From: an uncultured Bacteroidota bacterium
GTDB lineage: Bacteria; Bacteroidota; Bacteroidia; Chitinophagales; Chitinophagaceae
Reading direction: 5' to 3'
Assembly: GCA_903913355.1 (NCBI GenBank)
Contig: CAIWKU010000070.1
Location: 1 to 15,494 of the forward strand
Length of the DNA stretch: 15,494 bases
A program made the translations under genes and the position numbers. The notes beneath the pieces are model-generated. The model did no database searches and had not been told where the DNA came from. It saw only the letters and a program-made list of their open reading frames with translations. Positions 7,735 through 14,500 of this stretch are shown piece by piece; the first letter of the stretch is position 1; each line of letters opens with the position of its first letter.

Positions 7735-8925
7735 ATGCGGTATTTTCTATCTACCCTGATACTAATTTGCTTTTTCGGCAAAAGCCCGGCCCAGGAGGAA
7801 TTTATTCCCCCTCAGGCAAAGCTTCTGACGAAATTTTCCTTTGCCCATCTATATGGGGGCATTATTTTGTTAAAAGCCAGGCTGGATAATTTTCCGGATA
7901 CCCTCAATTTTGTGTTAGATACCGGAAGCGGGGGCATTTCCCTGGATTCGACTACAGTAGATTACCTGAAATTGGCCCATATACCCAGCGATAGAACCAT
8001 TCGCGGAATCGGCGGGATTAAATCGGTTGATTTTGCCAATGACCATACTTTGCGATTACCCGGACTTGAAATAAATCACCTGGATTTTCATATCAATGAT
8101 TATGACCTGCTCACCAGTGTGTATGGAGTTAAGATTGATGGAGTAATTGGGTATAGTTTCTTCAGACGGTTTATTGTAAAAATTGATTACGATGCAATGA
8201 AGGTTGAAGTATACTCTCCGGGAACCTTTCATTATCCACGTGGCGGATATTTATTAAAACCCAATTTTTCAACCTTACCCATGCAGTCGGCCATCATTAA
8301 AGATGATCACTCGGTTTTGAGCAGGTTTATTTTTGATACCGGGGCAGGTTTGAATTTTCTATTGTCAAACGATTTTGTGGAGGATAGTACACTTTTTAAG
8401 AAGAAACGTAAATTCTATCCCACCCAGGCAGAAGGTATTGGCGGTAAAAGAAAAATGACCCTTACCATCGCAAAGGAAATAAAACTGGGTCCTTACCGAT
8501 TTAGAAAAGTGCCCATACATGTTTTTGAAGATGATTATAATGTTACCTCCTATCCTTTACTGGGGGGAATTATCGGAAATGATATACTTCGCAGGTTTAA
8601 TGTGATCATGAATTACCCTGAACAAAGTATTTACCTCAAACCCAATACACATTACATTGACCCATTTGATTATTCCTATACCGGCTTAGGAATCTATTTA
8701 TTAGAGGGAGAAATCAGGGTAATTGATGTAATGAAAAATTCCCCAGGCGATAAAGCAGGGTTTTTACCAGGCGATATCATTTTTTCAGTAGAAAGCAATG
8801 CCTCAAAAAATATACAAACCTATAAAAACCTGTTTCAAAACAGTATCGGGAAAGTGAGGGTGGTGATATTCAGAGATCAGAAACCGATGGTACTGGTACT
8901 TGATGTGAAAGACATCCGCAGATAA
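7735..8925 (+). CDS. Secreted bilobal aspartyl protease with C-terminal PDZ domain
   Basis: A 396-aa exported protein with signal peptide 1-19 (MRYFLSTLILICFFGKSPA). Two retropepsin-type lobes each carry an active-site triad: LDTGSG at Asp62 and FDTGAG at Asp201. Each is followed about 75-78 residues later by a near-repeat of the downstream Gly/hydrophobic motif (GVIGYSFFRRFIVKIDYD at ~136-153 and GIIGNDILRRFNVIMNYP at ~278-295). Residues ~316-392 form a PDZ domain (GLGIYLLEGEIRVIDVMKNS, then GDKAGFLPGDIIFSVE) likely to bind C-termini or exposed strands of substrates. The protein probably acts in the periplasm. The ATG start is followed directly by a typical signal peptide. The gene appears single, with mqnC diverging on its left. 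Confidence 0.9.
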   Translation: MRYFLSTLILICFFGKSPAQEEFIPPQAKLLTKFSFAHLYGGIILLKARLDNFPDTLNFVLDTGSGGISLDSTTVDYLKLAHIPSDRTIRGIGGIKSVDFANDHTLRLPGLEINHLDFHINDYDLLTSVYGVKIDGVIGYSFFRRFIVKIDYDAMKVEVYSPGTFHYPRGGYLLKPNFSTLPMQSAIIKDDHSVLSRFIFDTGAGLNFLLSNDFVEDSTLFKKKRKFYPTQAEGIGGKRKMTLTIAKEIKLGPYRFRKVPIHVFEDDYNVTSYPLLGGIIGNDILRRFNVIMNYPEQSIYLKPNTHYIDPFDYSYTGLGIYLLEGEIRVIDVMKNSPGDKAGFLPGDIIFSVESNASKNIQTYKNLFQNSIGKVRVVIFRDQKPMVLVLDVKDIRR

Positions 8926-9147
8926 ACACTGTAAGTTTCCGTCTCCGAAAATGACTTAGGTTGATTTTAGTGGGTTATTGGGTTCTCCACCTTATATTGA
9001 CAATACACAAAAATTGTAACTGTTTAACTGGCAATCTTTTGCATAACCGATTGTCATCTTTACCCAGTAAATCCCATTTTTTTTGGATGTAATTCCCATA
9101 AGTAATCGTTTCAGTTTTATTTACTGCCTTTATTAAATTATTACCTA

Positions 9148-9178
9148 TTGCAGGAACCGGAATCAAACTGTACTTTAC
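9148..9178 (+). promoter_or_regulatory. Candidate promoter of the NTF2-like lipoprotein gene
   Basis: TTG at 9148-9150 and TACTTTAC at 9171-9178 are separated by 20 nt, which fits the Bacteroidota -33/-7 arrangement with one mismatch in TAnnTTTG. Transcription would begin near 9185, inside or just before the CT-repeat tract that forms the leader. Confidence 0.4.
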
Positions 9179-9191
9179 TCTCTCTCTCTCT
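9178..9191 (+). repeat. (CT)7 dinucleotide tract in the lipoprotein leader
   Basis: Seven uninterrupted CT repeats lie between the candidate -7 element and the ATG at 9217. Dinucleotide runs of this length can slip during replication, which would change the leader length or promoter spacing rather than the reading frame. Confidence 0.85.
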
Positions 9192-9216
9192 ATTTTCATC
9201 ATTAAACCCAACAAAA

Positions 9217-9738
9217 ATGAAAAAATTATTTTACCTGCTTGCTGTTGCGGTATCTTTTACTGCATGTACGAATCAAACAAAAACCCCGGAAGCGAAAGCA
9301 GATTCAGTTGTGATGCCGTATACTGCTACCTACTCCTCTAACTTTGTTGTTTCGGACAACCCTAAAAATGCACAGTCAGTTTTACAATCTTATAAAGATT
9401 GGGAAGATAATAAACTGAGTAATGCCCCTGCGTATTTCGCAGATACTGTAGCCATGACTTACTCAGATGGAACCCAATTCAGGCTGGGCCGCGACAGTAT
9501 GGTACATTATTTTCAAAAATACAGGGACAGTTTAACCAGTTCTAAAATAGAAGTGCTTGCTGTAACCAATTTACACAGCGTTGATAAAAATGCTGACTGG
9601 GTTAATGTATGGTATAAACAAACCGACACATATAAAACAGGGAAAGTTGATTCAGCATTTTACCAGGATGACAACAATTTAGTGAATGGTAAGATTGTCT
9701 GGATCAATTCCAAGAAACAGGTTTTAAAGAAAAAATAA
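9217..9738 (+). CDS. NTF2-like (SnoaL-type) lipoprotein
   Basis: A 173-aa exported protein. The N-terminus MKKLFYLLAVAVSFTAC ends in a lipobox-like FTAC with Cys17, predicting a lipid-anchored protein; the -3 Phe is unusual but tolerated. The mature part resembles the NTF2/SnoaL cone fold: an opening helix VLQSYKDWEDNKLSNAPAYF, a strand VAMTYSDGTQF, the helix GRDSMVHYFQKYRDSLTSS, then long strands ending WVNVWYKQTDTY and NGKIVWINSKKQVLKKK. No catalytic residues can be assigned; such proteins are often ligand-binding or of unknown role. The frame extends back to a TTG at 9148, but ATG 9217 starts the signal peptide and is chosen. A hairpin terminator follows 43 nt downstream. Confidence 0.82.
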   Translation: MKKLFYLLAVAVSFTACTNQTKTPEAKADSVVMPYTATYSSNFVVSDNPKNAQSVLQSYKDWEDNKLSNAPAYFADTVAMTYSDGTQFRLGRDSMVHYFQKYRDSLTSSKIEVLAVTNLHSVDKNADWVNVWYKQTDTYKTGKVDSAFYQDDNNLVNGKIVWINSKKQVLKKK

Positions 9739-10189
9739 GCTGCTTTTAGTAAAACACAGGTAGTGAAAAAGTGCTTTTTATAAAAGAATGTATCATTCTT
9801 TTTGAATAATGCTGTAAGAATTATCTGTGTTTTTAAAATAACATCCGGTTTGCAATAAGCCCAATATCAATTTTCCGCCTTTGATTGACCAGGAAATCTT
9901 CTTATTATCAAATCATTTAGCGGTCATACCTCAACCGGATTTTACTGTTCAAAACACCTAGATTTTATACCTGGCTTCCTAAAGCTGTTACAATAAATGA
10001 GTAGTAACTGGATTAGTAACAAGTATCGGACTAGTAAAGGCAGGAATCGGCAAATGTAAATGCCTGATTTAGAGGGTACTCACTACAAAACCCCTGTATA
10101 TCGTGATGGGGGAATATTTCCTTCTCCAAAAATCCCCAATACCCTAATTTGCATCTTCATTTACAGAAATCAGCCTGATTTTTATTATT
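9739..10189. other. 451-nt intergenic region with no recognisable gene
   Basis: Apart from the hairpin at 9782-9802 no gene or RNA was recognised. The stretch 9995-10040 has three TAGTAA repeats in a short row and an open frame of only 20 codons. Near the M16 gene, CTAATTTGC (~10144-10152) resembles, but does not match, TAnnTTTG. The region may hold the M16 promoter and decayed sequence. Confidence 0.5.
9782..9803 (+). terminator. Terminator-like hairpin after the NTF2-like lipoprotein
   Basis: A perfect 9-bp inverted repeat AAAAGAATG (9782-9790) / CATTCTTTT (9794-9802) has a 3-nt TAT loop. The 3' arm runs into a five-T run ending at 9803. The stem has only two G-C pairs, so it is weak, but the geometry and position 43 nt past the stop fit an intrinsic terminator. 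Confidence 0.6.
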
Positions 10190-11428
10190 ATGATTGAATA
10201 TGATCGTTTTGTTTTAGATAATGGATTACGCGTATTGGTTCACCAGGATCATTCCACTCCGATGGCCGTTGTGAATATCATGTATGATGTGGGTGCCCGT
10301 GATGAAAACCCGGAGAAAACCGGTTTTGCGCATTTATTTGAGCACCTCATGTTCGGTGGCAGTATCCATATACCCGATTATGATGAGCCCCTGCAAAGAG
10401 CCGGCGGAGAGAATAATGCCTACACAACCAATGATCTTACCAATTATTATTGCCAGCTACCTACCGAAAATATTGAAACCGCTTTCTGGCTGGAAAGTGA
10501 TCGAATGTTAAGTCTGGCTTTTGGTGAAAAAAGTCTTTCTGTTCAGAAAAAAGTGGTTTGCGAAGAATTCAAAGAACACTACCTCAATAAACCCTACGGT
10601 GATGTTTGGCATAAAATGCGAGAGCTCGCTTATAAAGTACACCCATACCGGTGGATGACCATTGGGAAAGAACTGAGTCATGTTGAGAATGCCAATATTG
10701 ATGATGTAAAAGCTTTTTTCTGGAAACATTACCGGCCCGTAAATGCCATATTGGTGGTAGCGGGTGCCGTAAAGCCTGATGATATCAAGCGGCTTGCAGA
10801 AAAATGGTTTGGAGATATTCCAATGGGCGAAAAATATCATCGTCATTTACCTGTTGAACCCAAACAAACAGAAGCCAGAAGAGCAGAAGTCTATGCCAAA
10901 GTGCCTGTAGATGCTTTTATCAAGACATGGCATATGGATGCAAGGCTGGAGAAAGGATATTATGTAGCAGACCTGATTACTGAAATTTTAGGCGGTGGCG
11001 CTTCTTCGCGATTATATGAATCACTTGTAAAAGAAAAGCAATTGTTTTCTGCCTTGGATGTACATCATTGGGGAAGCACAGATAAGGGATTACTGGCCAT
11101 AGAAGGAAGATTGGTAAATGGAATAACCCTTGAGGCTGCTGAACAGGCAGTGGAGGAAGAGTTAGCCAAAATTCAATCGATAACGGTTAGTGAAAACGAA
11201 TTACAGAAAGTAAAAAACAAAACAGAAAGCATGATTGCTTTTGAAGATATGAGTGTCATGAACCGAGCCGCCAGTCTGGCAACCTATGAATTACTGGGCG
11301 ATGCACAATTAATGAATACAGAATTGGGAAAATACCAGGAGATCACAGTTGGGGATATTCAGCAGTATTGCAAAGAAATTTTTCGGAGTAATAATAGCAA
11401 TACATTATTCTATCATGCACAAAAATAA
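10190..11428 (+). CDS. M16 family zinc peptidase, catalytic subunit
   Basis: A 412-aa insulinase-like (M16B) metallopeptidase with an intact inverted zinc motif H48-x2-E51-H52 (AHLFEHLMFGG). The distal zinc-ligand Glu is in VVCEEFKEH (E125 or E126). The N-terminal domain (about 1-220) begins with the usual DNGLRVLVHQD strand; the C-terminal domain has the GGGASSRLYESLV segment. At the substrate-binding R/Y pair positions it has Val280 and Ser287 instead. This is the pattern of the catalytic half of a heterodimer, whose partner is encoded next. No signal peptide is seen, so it is probably cytoplasmic, or exported by unrecognised means. The assignment is strong; the physiological substrate is unknown. 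Confidence 0.92.
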   Translation: MIEYDRFVLDNGLRVLVHQDHSTPMAVVNIMYDVGARDENPEKTGFAHLFEHLMFGGSIHIPDYDEPLQRAGGENNAYTTNDLTNYYCQLPTENIETAFWLESDRMLSLAFGEKSLSVQKKVVCEEFKEHYLNKPYGDVWHKMRELAYKVHPYRWMTIGKELSHVENANIDDVKAFFWKHYRPVNAILVVAGAVKPDDIKRLAEKWFGDIPMGEKYHRHLPVEPKQTEARRAEVYAKVPVDAFIKTWHMDARLEKGYYVADLITEILGGGASSRLYESLVKEKQLFSALDVHHWGSTDKGLLAIEGRLVNGITLEAAEQAVEEELAKIQSITVSENELQKVKNKTESMIAFEDMSVMNRAASLATYELLGDAQLMNTELGKYQEITVGDIQQYCKEIFRSNNSNTLFYHAQK

Positions 11429-11483
11429 GAATCCTCATTCCTGATAAGTGAATTCATCAAAGAATAAAACGAGTTATTACAAT

Positions 11484-12764
11484 ATGCCAGATAGAAAAAA
11501 TGCCCCGCAAATTATAGATGCAGTAGATATGCATATTGCATTAAAGCCATACGAATCCTATACTTTAGATAATGGAGTGGAGGTTTATGCATTTAATGGT
11601 GGGGAAGAAGAGGTACTGATGGTTGAGTTGGTTTTTTTTGCAGGTAACTGGTACGAAGAAAAAAATATAGTAGCTGCTACCACCAATTTCATGTTGAAAA
11701 ATGGCACAAAAAAGAAAAATGCGTTTGCCCTCAATGAGCATTTTGAATTCTATGGGGCTTATCTGAACCGGCACTGTTATAATGAAACCGCCACGATTAC
11801 ATTGCATTGCTTAAATAAGCATCTTTCAGAACTATTACCGGTAACTGCAGAGATTATTACCGATAGTGTTTTTCCTGAACAGGAACTCGGCATCTATAAA
11901 CAAAACCAGAAACAAAGACTGGAAATCAACCTGAAAAAATGTGATTTTATCGCCAATAGGCTGATTGATGAATATATATATGGATTTCATCACCCATATG
12001 GGCGGTACACATCAACCCTCGATTATGAAGCATTGCAAAGAGAGGAACTGGAAGCATTCTATAAACAATACTATACGCACGGTAAATGCATCATTTTCAC
12101 TGCAGGAAAATTGCCGGCTGATATTGTACCGCAACTAAACAAGGCATTTGGTCATCTGCCTTTTCAGCAAAATAATTTATCAGATAAACAATTCAATCCC
12201 GCTCCCGCAGAGCTCCTGAAATATAATATTCTAAATGATCCCGATGGTGTGCAGGGAGCTATTCGTATTGCACAACCCTTCCCTAACAGGCACCACCCCG
12301 ATTTTTCAAAAATGCAGGTATTGAACAATATTTTCGGTGGTTATTTCGGGTCCAGATTAATGAGTAATATACGTGAGGACAAGGGTTATACCTATGGTAT
12401 TCACAGTCATTTGCAAAATCATATTCATACCAGTGCCTTGGTGGTGAGTACCGAAGCGGGCAGGGATGTATGTGAAGCTACCGTGGCAGAAGTGTATAAG
12501 GAAATGGCGATACTGAGAACTGAACCCGTGGAAGAAGAGGAACTGGCATTAGTCAGAAATTATATGATTGGATCGCTGATTGGCGACCTTGACGGTCCCT
12601 TTCATATTATTGCCCGCTGGAAGAATTATATACTGAATGGTGTTACCGATGAATACTTTTATAAAAGCATCGATATCGTTAAAAATATTTCAGCTGAAGA
12701 GCTTCGTGAATTAGCACGCAAATACCTGAACCCTGAACAATTTTATGAATTGCTGGTAGTGTGA
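11484..12764 (+). CDS. M16 family protein, inactive regulatory subunit
   Basis: A 426-aa M16 homologue encoded 55 nt after the catalytic subunit. At the place of H-x2-E-H it reads A65-T-T-N68-F69 before MLKNGT, so both His and the Glu are lost and it cannot bind zinc. The C-terminal domain keeps GSRLMSNIREDKGYTYG (289-305) with Arg297 and Tyr304, the R/Y pair that holds the substrate. The loss and gain are complementary to the upstream protein, as in MPP-alpha/beta and the Sphingomonas SPH2681/SPH2682 type. The frame opens at a GTG at 11448; ATG 11484 (MPDRKNAPQIID) is preferred. No signal peptide is visible. The gene converges on the small ORF at 12773 with only 8 nt between stops. Confidence 0.9.
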   Translation: MPDRKNAPQIIDAVDMHIALKPYESYTLDNGVEVYAFNGGEEEVLMVELVFFAGNWYEEKNIVAATTNFMLKNGTKKKNAFALNEHFEFYGAYLNRHCYNETATITLHCLNKHLSELLPVTAEIITDSVFPEQELGIYKQNQKQRLEINLKKCDFIANRLIDEYIYGFHHPYGRYTSTLDYEALQREELEAFYKQYYTHGKCIIFTAGKLPADIVPQLNKAFGHLPFQQNNLSDKQFNPAPAELLKYNILNDPDGVQGAIRIAQPFPNRHHPDFSKMQVLNNIFGGYFGSRLMSNIREDKGYTYGIHSHLQNHIHTSALVVSTEAGRDVCEATVAEVYKEMAILRTEPVEEEELALVRNYMIGSLIGDLDGPFHIIARWKNYILNGVTDEYFYKSIDIVKNISAEELRELARKYLNPEQFYELLVV

Positions 12765-12772
12765 GTTACAGA

Positions 12773-12922
12773 CTATTTCTTTTTTAACAGAACCGCAGCA
12801 GCCAATAATTTGTTTGCCTTATCAATCTTTTCGCTAAAAGACGAACTTATAACCTGCGTTTTTGAAAAAGTATTTACTTTCCTTTTTTTTGCAGGGGGCA
12901 TATTTTTTTTTGCGATAGGCAT
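12773..12922 (-). CDS. Small lysine-rich protein (49 aa), partner of the DUF6934-like gene
   Basis: A 49-codon frame starts at ATG 12922 and ends at TAG, 11 nt downstream of the stop of the DUF6934-like gene on the same strand. The N-terminal half is very basic and Pro/Lys-rich (MPIAKKNMPPAKKRKVNTF). The C-terminal half (SSSFSEKIDKANKLLAAAVL) looks like an amphipathic helix, ending LLKKK. The first 20 codons contain runs of nine and eight A residues in the coding strand, which are sites for slippage. No family is recognised. Tight spacing and the lack of other genes in the gap between the M16 and DUF6934-like genes support it as real, but it has not been tested. It may bind nucleic acid (inference from charge). 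Confidence 0.5.
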   Translation of the reverse strand: MPIAKKNMPPAKKRKVNTFSKTQVISSSFSEKIDKANKLLAAAVLLKKK

Positions 12923-12933
12923 AGTTAAATTTA

Positions 12934-13386
12934 CTATTTTTTCTTGATTAAAAAAGCCAAAAAAGGGCTATCTGCAGTCGGGTCGAATACAACTTCATAT
13001 GGGATGCCATCCACCAGTAAAATTCCCGTAATAGAATACTCATTATTAATGAATGTAAAGTTACGCTTTAGTATATAATGATATATGGCCGTTCGTTGGT
13101 CCGTACTGCCACTGAAATATAGTATAGCTGTGGGATTATTTAGCATAAAGTCTTTCATGATTGCCAATACAGTAGCAAATACTCGGATTAAATCTTTATT
13201 ATTGGTTTCAGACTTATCATCAATAGTACTATCTGACCGCATATCTCCAAAGCCAATATTGAAAGTGTTTTTACGCTTCAGTGCAGTTATTTCAACACAT
13301 TTTTTAATTATGCCTTTTGGGCCAACACTTTCAAACTCATACCTGGTTGAGTTAGTTGCTTCTATTTTATATGGAATAATTTTCAA
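12934..13386 (-). CDS. DUF6934-like protein (150 aa), TTG start
   Basis: The pattern RYEFESVGPKGIIKK near the N-terminus, FNIGFGDM with a following DD pair in the middle and YFSGSTDQRTAIYHYILKR toward the C-terminus matches what I recall of DUF6934, a Bacteroidota family of unknown function. The GST-x2-RT-x-x-Y segment is the most characteristic part. There is no signal or membrane segment. The first possible start is TTG 13386; the only upstream in-frame ATG (13401) is followed at once by TAA. No internal ATG exists before the core motifs. The gene is probably co-transcribed with the 49-aa ORF. Low G+C and its position in palindrome-rich DNA suggest an accessory origin (inference). Confidence 0.75.
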   Translation of the reverse strand: MKIIPYKIEATNSTRYEFESVGPKGIIKKCVEITALKRKNTFNIGFGDMRSDSTIDDKSETNNKDLIRVFATVLAIMKDFMLNNPTAILYFSGSTDQRTAIYHYILKRNFTFINNEYSITGILLVDGIPYEVVFDPTADSPFLAFLIKKK

Positions 13387-13396
13387 AAGCTCGTTT

Positions 13397-13413
13397 TACA
13401 TTGTGGCAATGTA
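13397..13413 (-). promoter_or_regulatory. Hairpin / operator-like repeat at the DUF6934-like start
   Basis: TACATTG (13397-13403) and CAATGTA (13407-13413) form a perfect 7-bp inverted repeat with a 3-nt loop. It covers the ATG at 13401-13399 and ends 10 nt before the TTG start codon, so it could act as an operator or as an mRNA hairpin affecting initiation. Confidence 0.4.
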
Positions 13414-13574
13414 TGAGTTTATTATTGTTTCTTTTTTACTGAAACACAATACATGAATAAATGGGTGATTTATTTTATTAAGTAGGTATTTATACCTAAT
13501 TGTTATCTTCAAATTCTTTTGTGAATTTGCATCAAAACTCCTGTCAAATAATGTAAAAAGGAATTCAACGCGTA

Positions 13575-13602
13575 TTCCCAATTTTACTACTAAAATTGGG
13601 AA
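13575..13602. repeat. Perfect 12-bp inverted repeat, 4-nt loop
   Basis: TTCCCAATTTTA (13575-13586) pairs completely with TAAAATTGGGAA (13591-13602) around the loop CTAC. Neither strand has a T-run after the stem, so it is not a standard intrinsic terminator. It is the strongest hairpin in the window and could be an operator, a structured RNA or a remnant of a small mobile repeat. Confidence 0.8.
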
Positions 13603-13744
13603 AAGGAAAGCCATTAATTAAAATTTATAGAGAATAGATTTTGGGCCTTTACAAAACAGATACATGCATAGTTAAATCTGCGGTAACGGGGTAAGCTTGT
13701 AAAGCATAAAAATAAATGGTAACTTGAAGCATAAATAAAAAACC

Positions 13745-14107
13745 ATGGGAAAGTTTTTTACCAAAACAATTGCCACTGCCTTAGCCGTTCTGTTTGCAGC
13801 GTATATTTTGAATGGCATACATGTAGACAATACCATTACCGCATTACTGGTGGCTGTGGTCCTGGGTCTGTTGAATAGTTTTATCAAACCCATTCTCATC
13901 ATCCTTACCATACCCATTACCCTATTTACCCTGGGCTTATTTTTACTGGTCATCAACATAATTATTGTAAAATGGGCAGCCAGTATTGTTAGTGGATTTA
14001 CCGTAGATGGATGGTTTGCCGCTTTATTGTTTAGTCTGGTAGTGAGTTTTATTTCTTCAGTAATAGAAGGTATTATTGGATCCGGAGCTGAAAAAGATCG
14101 TTCATAA
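13745..14107 (+). CDS. Small four-helix membrane protein (PF04020 / phage_holin_4_2-like)
   Basis: A 120-aa protein composed almost entirely of hydrophobic helices: about 5-22, 30-46, 50-75 (KPILIILTIPITLFTLGLFL) and 88-112. The GLLNSFIKPILIILTIPITLFTLGLFLLVIN signature, here in part GLLNSFIKPIL and PITLFTLGLFLLVINI, is typical of the YvlD-like inner-membrane family often mislabelled as phage holin. Its function is unknown; no phage genes surround it, so a holin role is unlikely. The ATG is preceded by an A-rich leader. Its stop TAA overlaps the stop of arsC on the other strand by six bases. Confidence 0.87.
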   Translation: MGKFFTKTIATALAVLFAAYILNGIHVDNTITALLVAVVLGLLNSFIKPILIILTIPITLFTLGLFLLVINIIIVKWAASIVSGFTVDGWFAALLFSLVVSFISSVIEGIIGSGAEKDRS

Positions 14108-14497
14108 GGAAGCAATCAGTTCTTTTACTTTATCCTTGATCATGTCCCTTACCTCATTAAATTGAGCAGGTTCTAAATGTTTTGGGTCAGGTATTTGCCA
14201 ATCAATAAATTGTTTGGCAGGCATCCATGGACAAGCATCCCCACAGCCCATGGTAACCACGGCATCAAAGGGTGCATATTGTTCCACTTCCTGTAAAGAT
14301 TTACTATCGTGTTTGCTGAGATCATATCCCAGCTCCTGCATAGCAGCGATTGCTTTTGGATTTACGATACCGCTGGGTTTGCTTCCAGCACTATATGCTT
14401 CGATTTGTTCACCGCCAATTATTTTGGCAAACGCCTGACTCATCTGACTACGATTACTGTTTTCAATGCAAACGAATAAGAGTTTCTTTTTTTCCAT
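14102..14497 (-). CDS. arsC: Arsenate reductase, LMW-PTP type
   Basis: A 131-aa cytoplasmic enzyme of the thioredoxin-coupled ArsC family, which reduces arsenate to arsenite. The P-loop is C10-x5-R16 (VCIENSNRSQ). The redox cysteines Cys85 and Cys89 are in TMGCGDACPW. The general-acid Asp104 is in DWQIPDPKH. Asn15 replaces the Cys found at that position in some relatives, but the three catalytic cysteines remain. It is the last gene of the cassette, 3 nt after the aquaporin stop. A tyrosine phosphatase label is the alternative, but the GCGDACP pair argues for arsenate reductase. Confidence 0.92.
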   Translation of the reverse strand: MEKKKLLFVCIENSNRSQMSQAFAKIIGGEQIEAYSAGSKPSGIVNPKAIAAMQELGYDLSKHDSKSLQEVEQYAPFDAVVTMGCGDACPWMPAKQFIDWQIPDPKHLEPAQFNEVRDMIKDKVKELIASL

Positions 14498-14500
14498 TTT

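Larger units (their letters stand above)
13387..13744. other. 358-nt AT-rich intergenic region with clustered inverted repeats
   Basis: There is no convincing gene. It holds at least five perfect inverted repeats within about 205 bp (13397-13413, 13456-13474, 13483-13498, 13510-13529 and 13575-13602). Nearer the plus-strand gene there is an imperfect direct repeat of about 18-21 nt (13696-13716 and 13723-13740; common core AAGCATAAA). It separates the divergent DUF6934-like and PF04020-like genes. No TAnnTTTG match was found for either. Confidence 0.6.

Noticed and set aside
8990..9062. Loose inverted repeats such as GGCAATC / GATTGTC after the aspartyl protease
   Set aside because: Pairing needs a G-U pair and a 12-nt loop with no T-run, so it is too weak to call a terminator or RNA.
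8975..9214. 79-codon minus-strand frame between the protease and lipoprotein genes
   Set aside because: It has no recognisable motif or signal and overlaps the candidate promoter and CT tract of the lipoprotein gene.
12852..12922. KKRKV string in the 49-aa protein resembling the SV40 nuclear localisation signal
   Set aside because: It is a short basic string expected by chance in a Lys-rich protein, and the host is a bacterium.
13396..13614. 72-codon minus-strand frame upstream of the DUF6934-like gene
   Set aside because: It runs through the inverted-repeat cluster, has no domain or helix pattern, and its composition fits chance in AT-rich DNA.
13745..14107. Phage holin and hence a prophage remnant
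   Set aside because: The YvlD/PF04020-like family is a common chromosomal membrane protein, and no other phage gene or attachment repeat is present.
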